Shown here: piece after piece, positions 1 through 7,413 of the stretch
Layout of the letters: each line of letters starts with the position of its first letter
How positions within the stretch are numbered: the stretch's first letter is position 1
DNA from: Candidatus Tectimicrobiota bacterium
GTDB lineage: Bacteria > UBA8248 > JACPRG01
Assembly (NCBI GenBank): GCA_016190025.1
Contig: JACPRG010000025.1
Location: 1-17,155, forward strand
Length of the DNA: 17,155 nucleotides
Direction: 5' to 3'
Position numbers and translations under genes: made by a program
The notes under the pieces: generated by a model
Told to the model about the DNA's origin: nothing
What the model saw: the letters and a program-made list of their open reading frames with translations, nothing else
The model's database searches: none

Positions 1-328
1 AGGCCTCTGGGCTTCCGGTTGGTCGCATCCGCCACCTCCTGCCCAGAGTATAGGACTTTTATTATACAGGAGTCAATAGCACCTAGCATTGCCTATATTG
101 ATCCGCGTAACACCAGGGGACCAATCCCCATTCTCTACGAACCCTGGAAAAACGGGTAATGTCCCATTGAATATAGGTGAAAATAACACAAAAGTCAAAT
201 CCAACTGAGTTCCTCTCGGTGGTCCCTGGTTTTCGGATGCACACCCCGGTCTCAGCCGGTGCGCGGAGCCGCCGTTTCGGGATGCCCGCCCTGCCTGCAA
301 AGTGCCGTAGCCCCATTCGAGCACGTAG

Positions 329-366
329 CCCCGATTTGAGCGAAGCGGAAATCGGGGAAATCGGGG
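329..366. repeat. REP-like hairpin with duplicated right arm
   Basis: CCCCGATTT (329-337) pairs perfectly with AAATCGGGG (349-357) around an 11-base loop, GAGCGAAGCGG. The right arm is then repeated directly (358-366). The GAGCGAAGCG loop word is typical of short extragenic repeats seen in many GC-rich environmental genomes. It could fold in RNA or form a cruciform. There is no T-tract, so a terminator role is not supported. Confidence 0.6.
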
Positions 367-420
367 CCGTTGGGGCGAGCCAAGGGCGCGCCCCAGGATG
401 AAAAAAATGAATTGGGGTTC

Positions 421-469
421 CCCGATCTCCGCTCGCTCCCGATAAAGTCGGGGGCTCGCTCAGATCGGG
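421..469. repeat. Nested inverted repeat (REP-like)
   Basis: An outer inverted repeat CCCGATCT (421-428) / AGATCGGG (462-469) encloses an inner one, CCCGA (438-442) / TCGGG (448-452), with GCTCGCTC-type words in between. It shares the CCCGAT/ATCGGG vocabulary with the hairpin at 329-366, which suggests the same repeat family. No flanking target-site duplication was noticed. Confidence 0.55.
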
Positions 470-659
470 TCTACGGTTCCTTTGGAGAGGGTCTTCGCCC
501 TCCCGCGGGAGCCCGCGAGGGGTTCCTCTACAGGGCGGAGCCCGCCCGGTGCGAAACCGAAGGGATGCCCGCCCCGCCCGCGGAAGCGAAGAGCGGAGCT
601 AAATCGCGGGCCGCGGCGGTCTCGCGAAAAAACTGAGGATCACTGAGCACGAAAGCCCC

Positions 660-688
660 TTGACAAATTTCTCCATCGGTGAAATTAT
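660..688 (+). promoter_or_regulatory. Sigma70-type promoter of the regulator gene
   Basis: A perfect -35 box TTGACA (660-665) is followed, after 17 bases, by AATTAT (683-688), which matches 4 of 6 positions of the -10 consensus. The expected transcription start is near 695, about 40 bases before the GTG start at 734. It is the clearest promoter in the window and lies upstream of the regulator, which may share the transcript with the acyl-CoA synthetase 10 bases behind it. A palindrome fills the spacer. Confidence 0.65.
666..686. promoter_or_regulatory. Palindromic operator overlapping the promoter
   Basis: The arms AATTTC (666-671) and GAAATT (681-686) are perfect inverted repeats, and inside them CC (673-674) pairs with GG (678-679). 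The only unpaired bases are one T in each half and the central ATC. The 21-bp site fills the space between the -35 and -10 boxes and covers half of the -10, so a bound dimer would block RNA polymerase. The obvious candidate ligand is the XRE-cupin protein encoded just downstream, giving negative autoregulation; this is inferred. Confidence 0.55.
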
Positions 689-733
689 GCCGCAATAACG
701 AAATAGGCTTGCCCCCATCGTTCGAGGTCGGCC

Positions 734-1279
734 GTGGAGACCGTCGGCAAGAAGATCCGGGAGCACCGGAACCAGAAGGGCCTGACCCTCAAGGAAGTCT
801 CCCAGAGGACGGGCCTCGCCATCAGCTTCATCAGCCAGGTGGAGCGGGGCAACGGCAACCCCACCCTTTCCTCCCTCCGGGCGATCGCCCAGGCCCTGGG
901 GGTGACCGTGGGCTACTTCTTCCACTCGCCGGAAGAAGAGCCGCCCCCCAGCGTCGTCCACGAGGCGGAGCGCAAGGTCCTCATCCCCCGTCCCGGCGTC
1001 GCCTACCAGCTCCTCACCTCCCGGCTGGCCGGCCGGGCCCAGTTCATGCACGTCATCTTCGAGCCGGGGAGCACCACGGGAGAGGCCCCCATCCATCACG
1101 AGGGGGAGGAATACATTCTGGTCCTGAAGGGGCGGATGGCGCTTCAGCTCGGCCGGGAACGGTACGACCTGAAAAAGGGCGACAGCTTCAGCTATCCCAG
1201 CACGGTCCCCCACGCGGTGATGAACGCCGGCCGGGGGAGGCTGGAATGCATCTGGGTGGTCACCCCCCCCTCCTTCTGA
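734..1279 (+). CDS. XRE-family regulator with C-terminal cupin
   Basis: This 181-residue cytoplasmic DNA-binding protein has an N-terminal XRE helix-turn-helix (about residues 5-60, including TLKEVSQRTGLAISFISQVE) and a C-terminal cupin barrel (about 100-175). The cupin shows metal-site-like residues H121, H122 and E126 in the first motif and H160 and N164 in the second (PHAVMNAG). Proteins of this layout usually sense a small metabolite through the cupin and repress or activate an adjacent catabolic or uptake cluster. The GTG start is preferred because GAGG at 724-727 lies 6 bases upstream and the helix-turn-helix then starts normally. The stop is 10 bases before the acyl-CoA synthetase gene, so the two are probably co-transcribed. 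The effector is unknown; likely candidates are the substrate or a CoA intermediate of the downstream pathway. Confidence 0.93.
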   Translation: METVGKKIREHRNQKGLTLKEVSQRTGLAISFISQVERGNGNPTLSSLRAIAQALGVTVGYFFHSPEEEPPPSVVHEAERKVLIPRPGVAYQLLTSRLAGRAQFMHVIFEPGSTTGEAPIHHEGEEYILVLKGRMALQLGRERYDLKKGDSFSYPSTVPHAVMNAGRGRLECIWVVTPPSF

Positions 1280-1289
1280 GGCGGAGCGC

Positions 1290-3461
1290 ATGAAGCTCGA
1301 CGCGGCCCCCGTGCGCAATCCCGCTCCGAGGAAGGGGGCCTCCCCGCATCTGGACGCGCTCCTTTGGCCCCGCTCGGTGGCCGTGGTGGGGGCGTCGGCG
1401 GACGTCTCCAAGATCTCCGGCAAGCCCCTCCACAACCTGCGCCTGCACGGCTTCCCGGGAGACCTCTACGCGGTGAACCCCAAGTACGCGGAGATCGGCG
1501 GGGTCCCGTGCTTTCCGAGCGTGGAGGACCTCCCGGCGGGCGTGGACTGCGCCTTGCTCCTCCTTCCGGCGGAAGGGGTCCTCCCGGCCCTGCGGGGGCT
1601 CTCCCTGCGCGGGGCGAGGTCGGCCATCGTGGTGAGCGGCGGCTTCGCCGAAGGGGGAGAGGCCGGCCGGGGCCTGCAGGCCGAGATGGCGGACCTCGCC
1701 CGGCAGAGCGGGATGCGGATCCTGGGGCCGAACACCCTGGGCGCCGTCAACTTTCCGGGCCGCGCGGCGCTCTCCTTCTCGACCTCCTTCGAGGAAGGGG
1801 AGCTGGCCGGCGGGAGCGTCGGGTTCGTCTCCCAGAGCGGGGCCTTGATGGGCGCCCTGGCGAACCGCGCCGCCGACCGCCGCCTCGGCCTCTCCTACGC
1901 CGTCGCCACCGGAAACGAGGCGGACCTGGAAATCTCGGACTTCCTCGAGTACTTCGCCGCGGACGAGGGGACCCGGACCGTCATGGCCATCGTGGAAGGC
2001 GTCAAAGACGGGCGGCGGTTTCTCCGCGCCCTCGCGGCCCTGCGCCGGGCGGGCAAGCCCGCGGTCGTGCTCAAGATCGGCAAGTCCGAGGCCGGACGGA
2101 GGTGCGCCCTCGCCCACACGGGCGCCCTCGCGGGCTCCGCCCGGGTCTTCGACGCCGTCTGCCGCAAGGCCGGGGCGGTCCAGGCGGAAGACCTGGAGGA
2201 GCTCCTGGAGACGGCCGAGCTTTTCGCCAAAGGCCGTTCTCCGAGAAGGCGGACGATCGGCGTCATCACCACCTCGGGCGGGGCCGCCGGACTTTTGGCG
2301 GACGCCGCCGGCCGGCGCGGGTTCACCCTGCCCCCGCCCTCCCCGGAGAGCGCCGCCCGGCTGGCGCCCCTCCTCCCCCCGTTCGCCCGCCAGAGCCTGA
2401 ACCCCATCGACCTCACCGGCCAGCACCTCTCCCAGCCCGAGGTCTTCCGCCGGGCCGTGGAGACCTTTCTCGCGGACGATGCGTTCGGGGCGGTGGCGGT
2501 CATCATGGCGCCCGGGACCGGGACGCCGGGAAGAGAGCGCGCCGAGATGCTGGCCGATCTCGACCGGACGGCCTCGAAGCCCCTCGTGGCCTGCTGGATC
2601 GGCGGCGCCCTTTCCTCTCCGGGGCGGGAGACCTGCCGGCGCCGCGGCGTCCCCCTGATGGAATCCCCCCGGAGCGTCGCGGCCGCTCTCGCGCGCCTGG
2701 CGGATTCCGCGGAGTGGAGAGGGGACTCGCCCTCCGCCGAAGAGCCTTTCTCCGAGGGCCTGGGGCGGGCCCTCCGGGAATTTCCCCTTTCGGGCGGACC
2801 GACACTGACGGAACACGAGAGCGAGCGCCTGCTGGCGTCCTGCGGAGTCCCGGTCCTGCTGGGAGAGTGCGCGACCGCCGTGGAGGAGGCCCTGGCCTCG
2901 GCCGGGCGGCTCGGCTACCCGGTGGCGATGAAGGCCATGTCCCCGGACATTCCCCACAAGCACAAAATGGGCCTGGTCCGCCTGAGCGTGACGGACCCGG
3001 CCGGCGTGGAGCGGACCTTCCGGGATCTGGCCCGGGCGGTTCAGGCCGTCGAGGGTGCCCGGCCTTCCGGGGTCCTCATCGAGCCGATGGCCCCCCCGGG
3101 CGTGGACCTTCTGATCGGGGCGCACCAGGACCCGACCTTCGGCCCGGTGGTGGTCTTCGGATGGGGGGGCGTCCACGCGGAAATCCTGGATGAGGTCTCC
3201 CTGCGGCTCGCGCCCGTCTCTTGGGAGGAGGCCGGGGAAATGCTCGGAGAGGTGCGGGGATTTCCCGCCATTGCGGAAGGGGAGCTGAAGGGCCCGGTGG
3301 ACTGGTCGGCGCTGCGCGAGGTCCTGGTCCGGGTCGGCCGCCTGGCGGCCTCGGCGGCGGAGAGGATCGAGAGCATCGACCTGAACCCCATCCGGGTCCT
3401 CTCGGCGGAGGGGGAGTGCCGGGTCCTGGACGCCTCCATCGTTTTGAAGGGCGGGCCCTGA
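1290..3461 (+). CDS. Fused ADP-forming acyl-CoA synthetase
   Basis: At 723 residues this is the single-chain form of the ADP-forming acetate/acyl-CoA ligase family, which makes an acyl-CoA from acid, CoA and ATP through a phosphohistidine, or runs in reverse to make ATP. The order seen is: a CoA-binding Rossmann domain (about 20-140, SVAVVGAS, later GPNTLGAVNF); succinyl-CoA-ligase-like domains with SQSGALMG (181-188) and GNEADLEISDF; the phosphohistidine motif AHTGALAGS with H276; and a C-terminal ATP-grasp domain from about residue 495 (GYPVAMKAMSPDIPHKHKMG, FGWGGVHAE). All expected parts are present, so it should be active. The acid used cannot be told from sequence. GGAG at 1283-1286 sits only 3 bases before the ATG, so translational coupling to the regulator gene is plausible. 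It would supply the CoA thioester for the thiolase-like protein downstream. Confidence 0.93.
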   Translation: MKLDAAPVRNPAPRKGASPHLDALLWPRSVAVVGASADVSKISGKPLHNLRLHGFPGDLYAVNPKYAEIGGVPCFPSVEDLPAGVDCALLLLPAEGVLPALRGLSLRGARSAIVVSGGFAEGGEAGRGLQAEMADLARQSGMRILGPNTLGAVNFPGRAALSFSTSFEEGELAGGSVGFVSQSGALMGALANRAADRRLGLSYAVATGNEADLEISDFLEYFAADEGTRTVMAIVEGVKDGRRFLRALAALRRAGKPAVVLKIGKSEAGRRCALAHTGALAGSARVFDAVCRKAGAVQAEDLEELLETAELFAKGRSPRRRTIGVITTSGGAAGLLADAAGRRGFTLPPPSPESAARLAPLLPPFARQSLNPIDLTGQHLSQPEVFRRAVETFLADDAFGAVAVIMAPGTGTPGRERAEMLADLDRTASKPLVACWIGGALSSPGRETCRRRGVPLMESPRSVAAALARLADSAEWRGDSPSAEEPFSEGLGRALREFPLSGGPTLTEHESERLLASCGVPVLLGECATAVEEALASAGRLGYPVAMKAMSPDIPHKHKMGLVRLSVTDPAGVERTFRDLARAVQAVEGARPSGVLIEPMAPPGVDLLIGAHQDPTFGPVVVFGWGGVHAEILDEVSLRLAPVSWEEAGEMLGEVRGFPAIAEGELKGPVDWSALREVLVRVGRLAASAAERIESIDLNPIRVLSAEGECRVLDASIVLKGGP

Positions 3462-3470
3462 GGGAAACGA

Positions 3471-3554
3471 ATGACCGGTGAGATGGAGGAAGATCTGAAA
3501 CTCCTGCGGGAGACCGTCCGGACGTTCATCGCGCGGGACCTCTTGAAGTCATAA
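3471..3554 (+). pseudogene. Acyl-CoA dehydrogenase N-terminal remnant
   Basis: An ATG with an AGGGA ribosome site (3461-3465) opens a 27-codon frame ending in TAA. Its residues EDLKLLRETVRTFIARDLL match the first helix of acyl-CoA dehydrogenases, whose typical N-terminus resembles EEQRMLRDTVRRFVERELL. The rest of a gene of about 380 codons is missing, and the TAA runs straight into the AAGGAG ribosome site (3553-3558) of the next gene. I read it as the stump left by an in-operon deletion. It could still act as a leader peptide that couples translation of the synthetase and the thiolase-like gene. The resemblance is short, so confidence is moderate. Confidence 0.55.
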
Positions 3555-3565
3555 GGAGCGGGGAC

Positions 3566-4720
3566 ATGCCAGACGGCATTCGGGATGCCTGCGCCATCGC
3601 GGGCATCGGCGAGACGGCCATCGGGAAACTGCCGGACCGGACGAGCCTCTCGTTGCACGTGGAGGCCGCGGCGGCGGCCATCCGGGACGCGGGCCTCTCC
3701 AAGGAAGAGGTGGACGGGGTCCTCTCCATGCCCCCCTACGACGACCCCGCCTTCCTGTTCTGCATGCAAGTGGCCGAAGGGCTGGGGCTCCGGCCCCGGT
3801 TCGCGGCGGACCTCAACCTGGGGGGCGCGACCCCGGTGGCGATGGTCATGCACGCGGCCCTGGCGGTGGCCGGGGGCGCCGCCGAGGCGGTCCTTTGCAC
3901 CTGCGGGGAGGCCCGGCTCTCCGGGAGGGGCCGTCCCAAGCACGGCCGCAGGAACTGGGGATACGAGAACTACGAGAACCCCTTCGGCCGCATCGGCCCC
4001 GTCTCCAATTACGCCATGGCGGCCCGGCGCCACATGCACCGGCACGGGACTACGAGCCGCCAGTTCGGGGCCATCGCGGTCACCCAGCGGAGCCACGCCT
4101 GCCTGACCGAGGGGGCGCAGATGCGGGAGCCCATCACCCTCGCGGAACACCAGGGTTCGCGGTTCATCGCGGAGCCCCTCCGCCTCCTCGATTGCTGCCT
4201 GAACTCGGACGGGGCCGCGGCCGTGGTCGTGACGAGCGCGCGCCGGGCCCGGGACCTGCCTCACCCCCCTGTCCTGATCGTGGGAGGGACCCAGCGCCAC
4301 ACCCACAAGAACTTCTTCGAGGCGCCCGACCCCCCGTATCTCGGAGAACAGGAGGCCGCCCGCGATCTTTATCAAAAGTACGGCCTGTCCCCCCGGGACT
4401 TCGACTTCGCCGAGCTCTACGACTGCTTCACGTTCACCGTCCTCGCCCAGCTCGAATCCTACGGGTTCTGCGGGGAGGGGGACGGCGGCCCCTTCGCCGA
4501 GGAAGGCCGCATCGCCCTGGGAGGGGAAATCCCCGTCAACACCCACGGGGGCCTCCTCTCCCACGGCTACATCGACGGGATGACCCACATCACGGAGGCC
4601 GTCAGGCAGCTTCGCGGGGGCTGCGGAGAGCGCCAGGTCAAAGACGCCGCGATGGGCCTCGTCACGGGAAACGGCGGAGACCTCGCCACGCACGCAAACC
4701 TCGTCGTGAGGAGAGGATGA
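3566..4720 (+). CDS. Thiolase-like protein lacking catalytic cysteines
   Basis: A 384-residue thiolase-superfamily protein of the SCP-x/lipid-transfer type. N-terminal family features include IAGIGETAIG and DAGLSKEEVDGV; C-terminal ones include ELYDCFTF, NTHGGLLSHG and VTGNGG. Where ordinary thiolases carry the nucleophilic Cys, this protein reads NLGGATPVAM (84-93), and the C-terminal Cys-Gly region reads GLVTGNGGD (364-372), so neither cysteine is visible. His333 of the HG motif is kept, and Tyr285 and Tyr335 stand 50 residues apart. From memory, the retro-aldolase Ltp2 of steroid side-chain cleavage has the same loss and uses two tyrosines with the same spacing. The next gene is a DUF35 protein, the usual partner of both retro-aldolases and HMG-CoA-synthase/thiolase complexes. 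Retro-aldol C-C cleavage of a CoA ester is therefore as likely as thiolysis. The ATG has AAGGAG 7 bases upstream. Confidence 0.88.
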   Translation: MPDGIRDACAIAGIGETAIGKLPDRTSLSLHVEAAAAAIRDAGLSKEEVDGVLSMPPYDDPAFLFCMQVAEGLGLRPRFAADLNLGGATPVAMVMHAALAVAGGAAEAVLCTCGEARLSGRGRPKHGRRNWGYENYENPFGRIGPVSNYAMAARRHMHRHGTTSRQFGAIAVTQRSHACLTEGAQMREPITLAEHQGSRFIAEPLRLLDCCLNSDGAAAVVVTSARRARDLPHPPVLIVGGTQRHTHKNFFEAPDPPYLGEQEAARDLYQKYGLSPRDFDFAELYDCFTFTVLAQLESYGFCGEGDGGPFAEEGRIALGGEIPVNTHGGLLSHGYIDGMTHITEAVRQLRGGCGERQVKDAAMGLVTGNGGDLATHANLVVRRG

Positions 4721-5173
4721 ATGGCCGGAGAGGGGAAAGGCGGCCCCGGGAGCGCGGCGGCCGACGCCCAGTACCGAAAACACCTGCCCATCGTCGACGG
4801 CGACGCCCGGGGGTTCTGGGAGGGGTGCCGGGCGGGCGAGCTGAGGCTGCAGCGCTGCCGCGCGTGCGGCCGCTTCCGCTACGCCCCCAAGCGTCTCTGC
4901 CCGCACTGCCTGTCGGAGGACTTCGAGTGGCGCGCGGTGAGCGGCCGCGGGAAGGTCTACACCTTCAGCGTCGAGCACCACGCCTATCACCCGGCCTGGA
5001 AGGAAGACGTCCCCTACGCGGTCGCCGTCGTCGAGCTGGAGGAAGGCCCGCGGATGACCAGCCGGATCGTCGGCTGCGCCCCCGGGGACGTCCGCATCGG
5101 GCTTCCCGTGAGAGTCGTTTTCGAGAAGGCCACGGAGGAGATCACCTTGCCCCTGTTCCGGCCGGAGGCGTGA
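4721..5173 (+). CDS. DUF35 Zn-ribbon/OB-fold partner protein
   Basis: This 150-residue protein has an N-terminal helix (HLPIVDGDARGFWEGC) and a rubredoxin-like zinc ribbon with two cysteine pairs (CRAC, then CPHC about 15 residues later). An OB-fold follows (GRGKVYTFSVEH, PYAVAVVELEEG, VRIGLPVRVVFE). Members of this family bind thiolase-superfamily enzymes: they form the bridge or CoA-binding part in archaeal thiolase/HMG-CoA synthase complexes and in the Ltp2-ChsH2 retro-aldolase. The gene begins at the base after the TGA of the thiolase-like gene, with GAGGAGAGG at 4708-4716 as ribosome site, so the two should be made in a fixed ratio. A structural rather than catalytic role is most likely. 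Confidence 0.92.
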   Translation: MAGEGKGGPGSAAADAQYRKHLPIVDGDARGFWEGCRAGELRLQRCRACGRFRYAPKRLCPHCLSEDFEWRAVSGRGKVYTFSVEHHAYHPAWKEDVPYAVAVVELEEGPRMTSRIVGCAPGDVRIGLPVRVVFEKATEEITLPLFRPEA

Positions 5174-5204
5174 GGCGCCGCGGCGCGAAGCCGCGCGCGG
5201 CGCC
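5174..5204 (+). terminator. GC-rich hairpin after the DUF35 gene
   Basis: Directly after the stop codon, GGCGCCGCG (5174-5182) pairs perfectly with CGCGGCGCC (5196-5204) around a 13-base loop that can pair further. No U-tract follows, so this is a candidate partial terminator, attenuator or mRNA-stabilising structure rather than a proven intrinsic terminator. It separates the thiolase/DUF35 pair from the hydantoinase genes. Confidence 0.4.
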
Positions 5205-5261
5205 CTCTGGGATTCCGGGTCCGGCCGGAGGGGTGGCATACAAGTTAGGAGACAGCAGGAG

Positions 5262-7340
5262 ATGAGCTTTCGGATCGGGGTGGACTGCGGAGGAACCTTC
5301 ACCGACTTCGTGTGCGTGGACGGCGAGGGGGTCATGCGGGACTTCAAGGAGTCCTCGACGCCCGGCGACTTCGCCCGGGGGGTCATCCGGGGCCTGGAGA
5401 AAGCGGCGAAGGCGTACGGCAAGGCGCTCGAGAAGTTTCTCGGGGAGGTGGACCTCATCGTTCACGGGACGACGGTCGCGACCAACACCGTCCTCACCCT
5501 GACGGGGGCCGCGACGGGCCTCATCACGACCCAGGGCTTTCGGGACATCCTGGAGCTCCGGCGGGGGATGAAGGAAGACACCTTCAACTGGCGCGAGCCC
5601 TTCCCCCAGATCCTCGCCCCCCGGCACCTTCGGATGGAGGTCCCGGAGCGGGTCCTGTACACCGGAGAGGTCCTCGCCCCGCTCGATGAAGAGGCGGTCC
5701 GGCAGGCGGTCCGCAAGCTCAAGGCGAAGGGCGCCCGGTCCATCGCGGTGTGCCTCCTCTTCAGCTTCCTCCACCCCGACCACGAGCGTCGCGTCGGAGA
5801 GATCATCCGGGAAGAGTTCCCGGAGGCCTTCGTCAGCCTCTCCTCCCAGGTCTTGCCGCAGATCCGGGAATACGAGCGGGTCAGCACGACGGTCCTGGAC
5901 GCCGACGTGGGGCCGCGGCTGAAAAGCTACCTGGAGTCCCTGGACCGCTCGCTGAGAGAGCGGGGGTTCCGCGGGAGCTTTCTGGTCATGCAGTCCAACG
6001 GCGGGGTGCAGTCCTGGCAGGAGGCCACCAGCCGCCCCGTCACGTGCATCTCCTCCGGGCCGGCCGCCAGCGTTCCGGCCGCCATCTCCATCGGGGACAC
6101 GGCGGACAGGCACAACCTCATCAGCTTCGACATGGGCGGGACGAGCTGCGACGTGGCGTTCATCGAGGGGGGCAAGATCCCCCTTCTCTCCCGCGGCGGG
6201 ATTTACCGGAGCATCGGCGATTACACCAACGCCAGCCCCTCCATCGACCTCCACCACGTCGGGGCGGGAGGCGGGAGCGTCGCCTGGCTCGACGCGGGCG
6301 GAATCCTGCACGTGGGGCCCCGGTCCGCGGGCGCGGACCCCGGCCCCGCCTGCTACGGCCGGGGAGGAACGGAGCCCACGCTGACCGACGCGAACCTCAT
6401 CCTCGGGGTCCTGCCGGTGGAGGGGATCCTGGGGGGAGAGATGCCCCTGGACCTGGAGGCGGCCCGGAAGACCATGCGGGAAAAGGTGGCCGAGCCCCTG
6501 GGGCTGGGAATCGTGGAGGCCGCCCTGGCCGTGGTGACCGTGATCAACACCGTCGTGGCGGGGGCCATCGCCAACGCCGCCCACAAGCGGGGGCTCGACA
6601 CGCGGGACTTCACGCTCCTGGCGGGGGGCGGCCTCGGGCCCGCCCACGCGGCCAGCCTCGCCCAGGAACTCCGCGCGCCCTCCATCATCGCCCCCAAGAG
6701 AGCGAGCACCTACTGCGCCTTCGGCATGCTGCTCTCGGACCTGCGTCACAACTACGTCCACTCCTACTACACCAAGACGGCCTCGGCCGACCTGGGGCGG
6801 ATCAACGCCCTCTACCAGGAGATGGAGGCGCGCGGGAGGCGGGTCCTCGAACAGGAAGGGGTCCTTCCCGACCGGATGGAGTTCCGCCGCTCCCTCGACA
6901 TGCGCTACGCGGGCCAGTTCTACGAGATCGAGGTCCCGGCCCCGGAGGGGACGATCACCCGGGAGTCCCTCTCGGGCGTCGTGGACCGGTTCCACCGGCT
7001 CCACCAGGAGATCTACGCCTTCTCGGTCGCGGAGCGGCCCACGGAAATGCTGAACTACAAGCTCGCGGCGGTCGGACACATCACGAAACCCCACATCAAG
7101 CCGTTGCCGAGCGACGGCGCCGACTCTCCGACCGCCGCGCGCGCCTCCCGCCCGGTCTTCTTCGCCGAGACGAGGGAGTTCGTGGAGACCGCCGTCTACG
7201 ACGGCCGGCGTCTCCCGCCGGGCCACCGGATCGACGGGCCGGCCGTCATCGAGGAGCCCTTCACCACGGTCGCCGTTCCCCCCCGCTTCCAGTGCGAGGT
7301 GGACCCCTTCGGCAACTATCTCATCCGGGTCCCCCGGTGA
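5262..7340 (+). CDS. hyuA: Hydantoinase/oxoprolinase subunit A
   Basis: This 692-residue protein belongs to the HyuA/ATP-dependent oxoprolinase family, whose members include N-methylhydantoinase A and the large subunits of acetone and acetophenone carboxylases. They use ATP to activate a carbonyl or amide in an actin/hexokinase-like fold. Visible motifs are the N-terminal phosphate loop GGTFTD (10-15), HGTT (68-71), MGGTSCD (291-297), GAGGGS (334-339), the family hallmark RSAGADPGPACYG (354-366), GGGLGPAHA (455-463) and a C-terminal barrel with GPAVIEEPFTTVAVPP. Length and motifs are complete. The ATG is supported by AGGAG at 5247-5251, 10 bases upstream. The B subunit follows after 73 bases. 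Lactam hydrolysis and ketone carboxylation cannot be told apart from sequence; the CoA ligase and thiolase-like neighbours favour a carboxylase-like role. The symbol denotes the family only. Confidence 0.93.
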   Translation: MSFRIGVDCGGTFTDFVCVDGEGVMRDFKESSTPGDFARGVIRGLEKAAKAYGKALEKFLGEVDLIVHGTTVATNTVLTLTGAATGLITTQGFRDILELRRGMKEDTFNWREPFPQILAPRHLRMEVPERVLYTGEVLAPLDEEAVRQAVRKLKAKGARSIAVCLLFSFLHPDHERRVGEIIREEFPEAFVSLSSQVLPQIREYERVSTTVLDADVGPRLKSYLESLDRSLRERGFRGSFLVMQSNGGVQSWQEATSRPVTCISSGPAASVPAAISIGDTADRHNLISFDMGGTSCDVAFIEGGKIPLLSRGGIYRSIGDYTNASPSIDLHHVGAGGGSVAWLDAGGILHVGPRSAGADPGPACYGRGGTEPTLTDANLILGVLPVEGILGGEMPLDLEAARKTMREKVAEPLGLGIVEAALAVVTVINTVVAGAIANAAHKRGLDTRDFTLLAGGGLGPAHAASLAQELRAPSIIAPKRASTYCAFGMLLSDLRHNYVHSYYTKTASADLGRINALYQEMEARGRRVLEQEGVLPDRMEFRRSLDMRYAGQFYEIEVPAPEGTITRESLSGVVDRFHRLHQEIYAFSVAERPTEMLNYKLAAVGHITKPHIKPLPSDGADSPTAARASRPVFFAETREFVETAVYDGRRLPPGHRIDGPAVIEEPFTTVAVPPRFQCEVDPFGNYLIRVPR

Positions 7341-7413
7341 GGAGAAAGCGCGGGGCGGCTCGCGAGTTCAGACGGACTTTTCAGGTGTCAAGAGGTCTCC
7401 AAGGAGAGCCGAG

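Larger units (their letters stand above)
1..659. other. Gene-free left edge with inverted repeats
   Basis: I see no supportable gene here. Short open frames exist on both strands, but they overlap each other, lack family motifs and lack convincing ribosome sites. The first 200 or so bases are clearly richer in A and T than the rest of the window. From about 300 to 600 the DNA is rich in short inverted repeats built on GAGCGAAGCG-like and CCCGAT-like words, listed separately. No tRNA or rRNA signature was recognised by eye. The segment ends where the promoter of the regulator gene begins. Confidence 0.6.

Noticed and set aside
60..330. tRNA or other structural RNA in the less GC-rich left edge
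   Set aside because: No T-loop, anticodon arm or other recognisable RNA signature could be folded by eye; a covariance-model search of 1-660 would settle it.
177..401. Plus-strand 74-codon frame in the left spacer
   Set aside because: It lacks a ribosome site and family motif, overlaps equally long frames on the other strand and runs through an inverted repeat.
1260..3176. Long minus-strand open frame of 638 codons over the acyl-CoA synthetase gene
   Set aside because: It is the mirror of a high-GC coding gene; its product is low-complexity Gly/Arg/Ala-rich with no family motif, while the plus strand carries complete synthetase motifs.
5142..7226. Minus-strand open frame of 694 codons opposite hyuA
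   Set aside because: A shadow of the real gene: no recognisable domain, biased composition, and the opposite strand has all hydantoinase A motifs.
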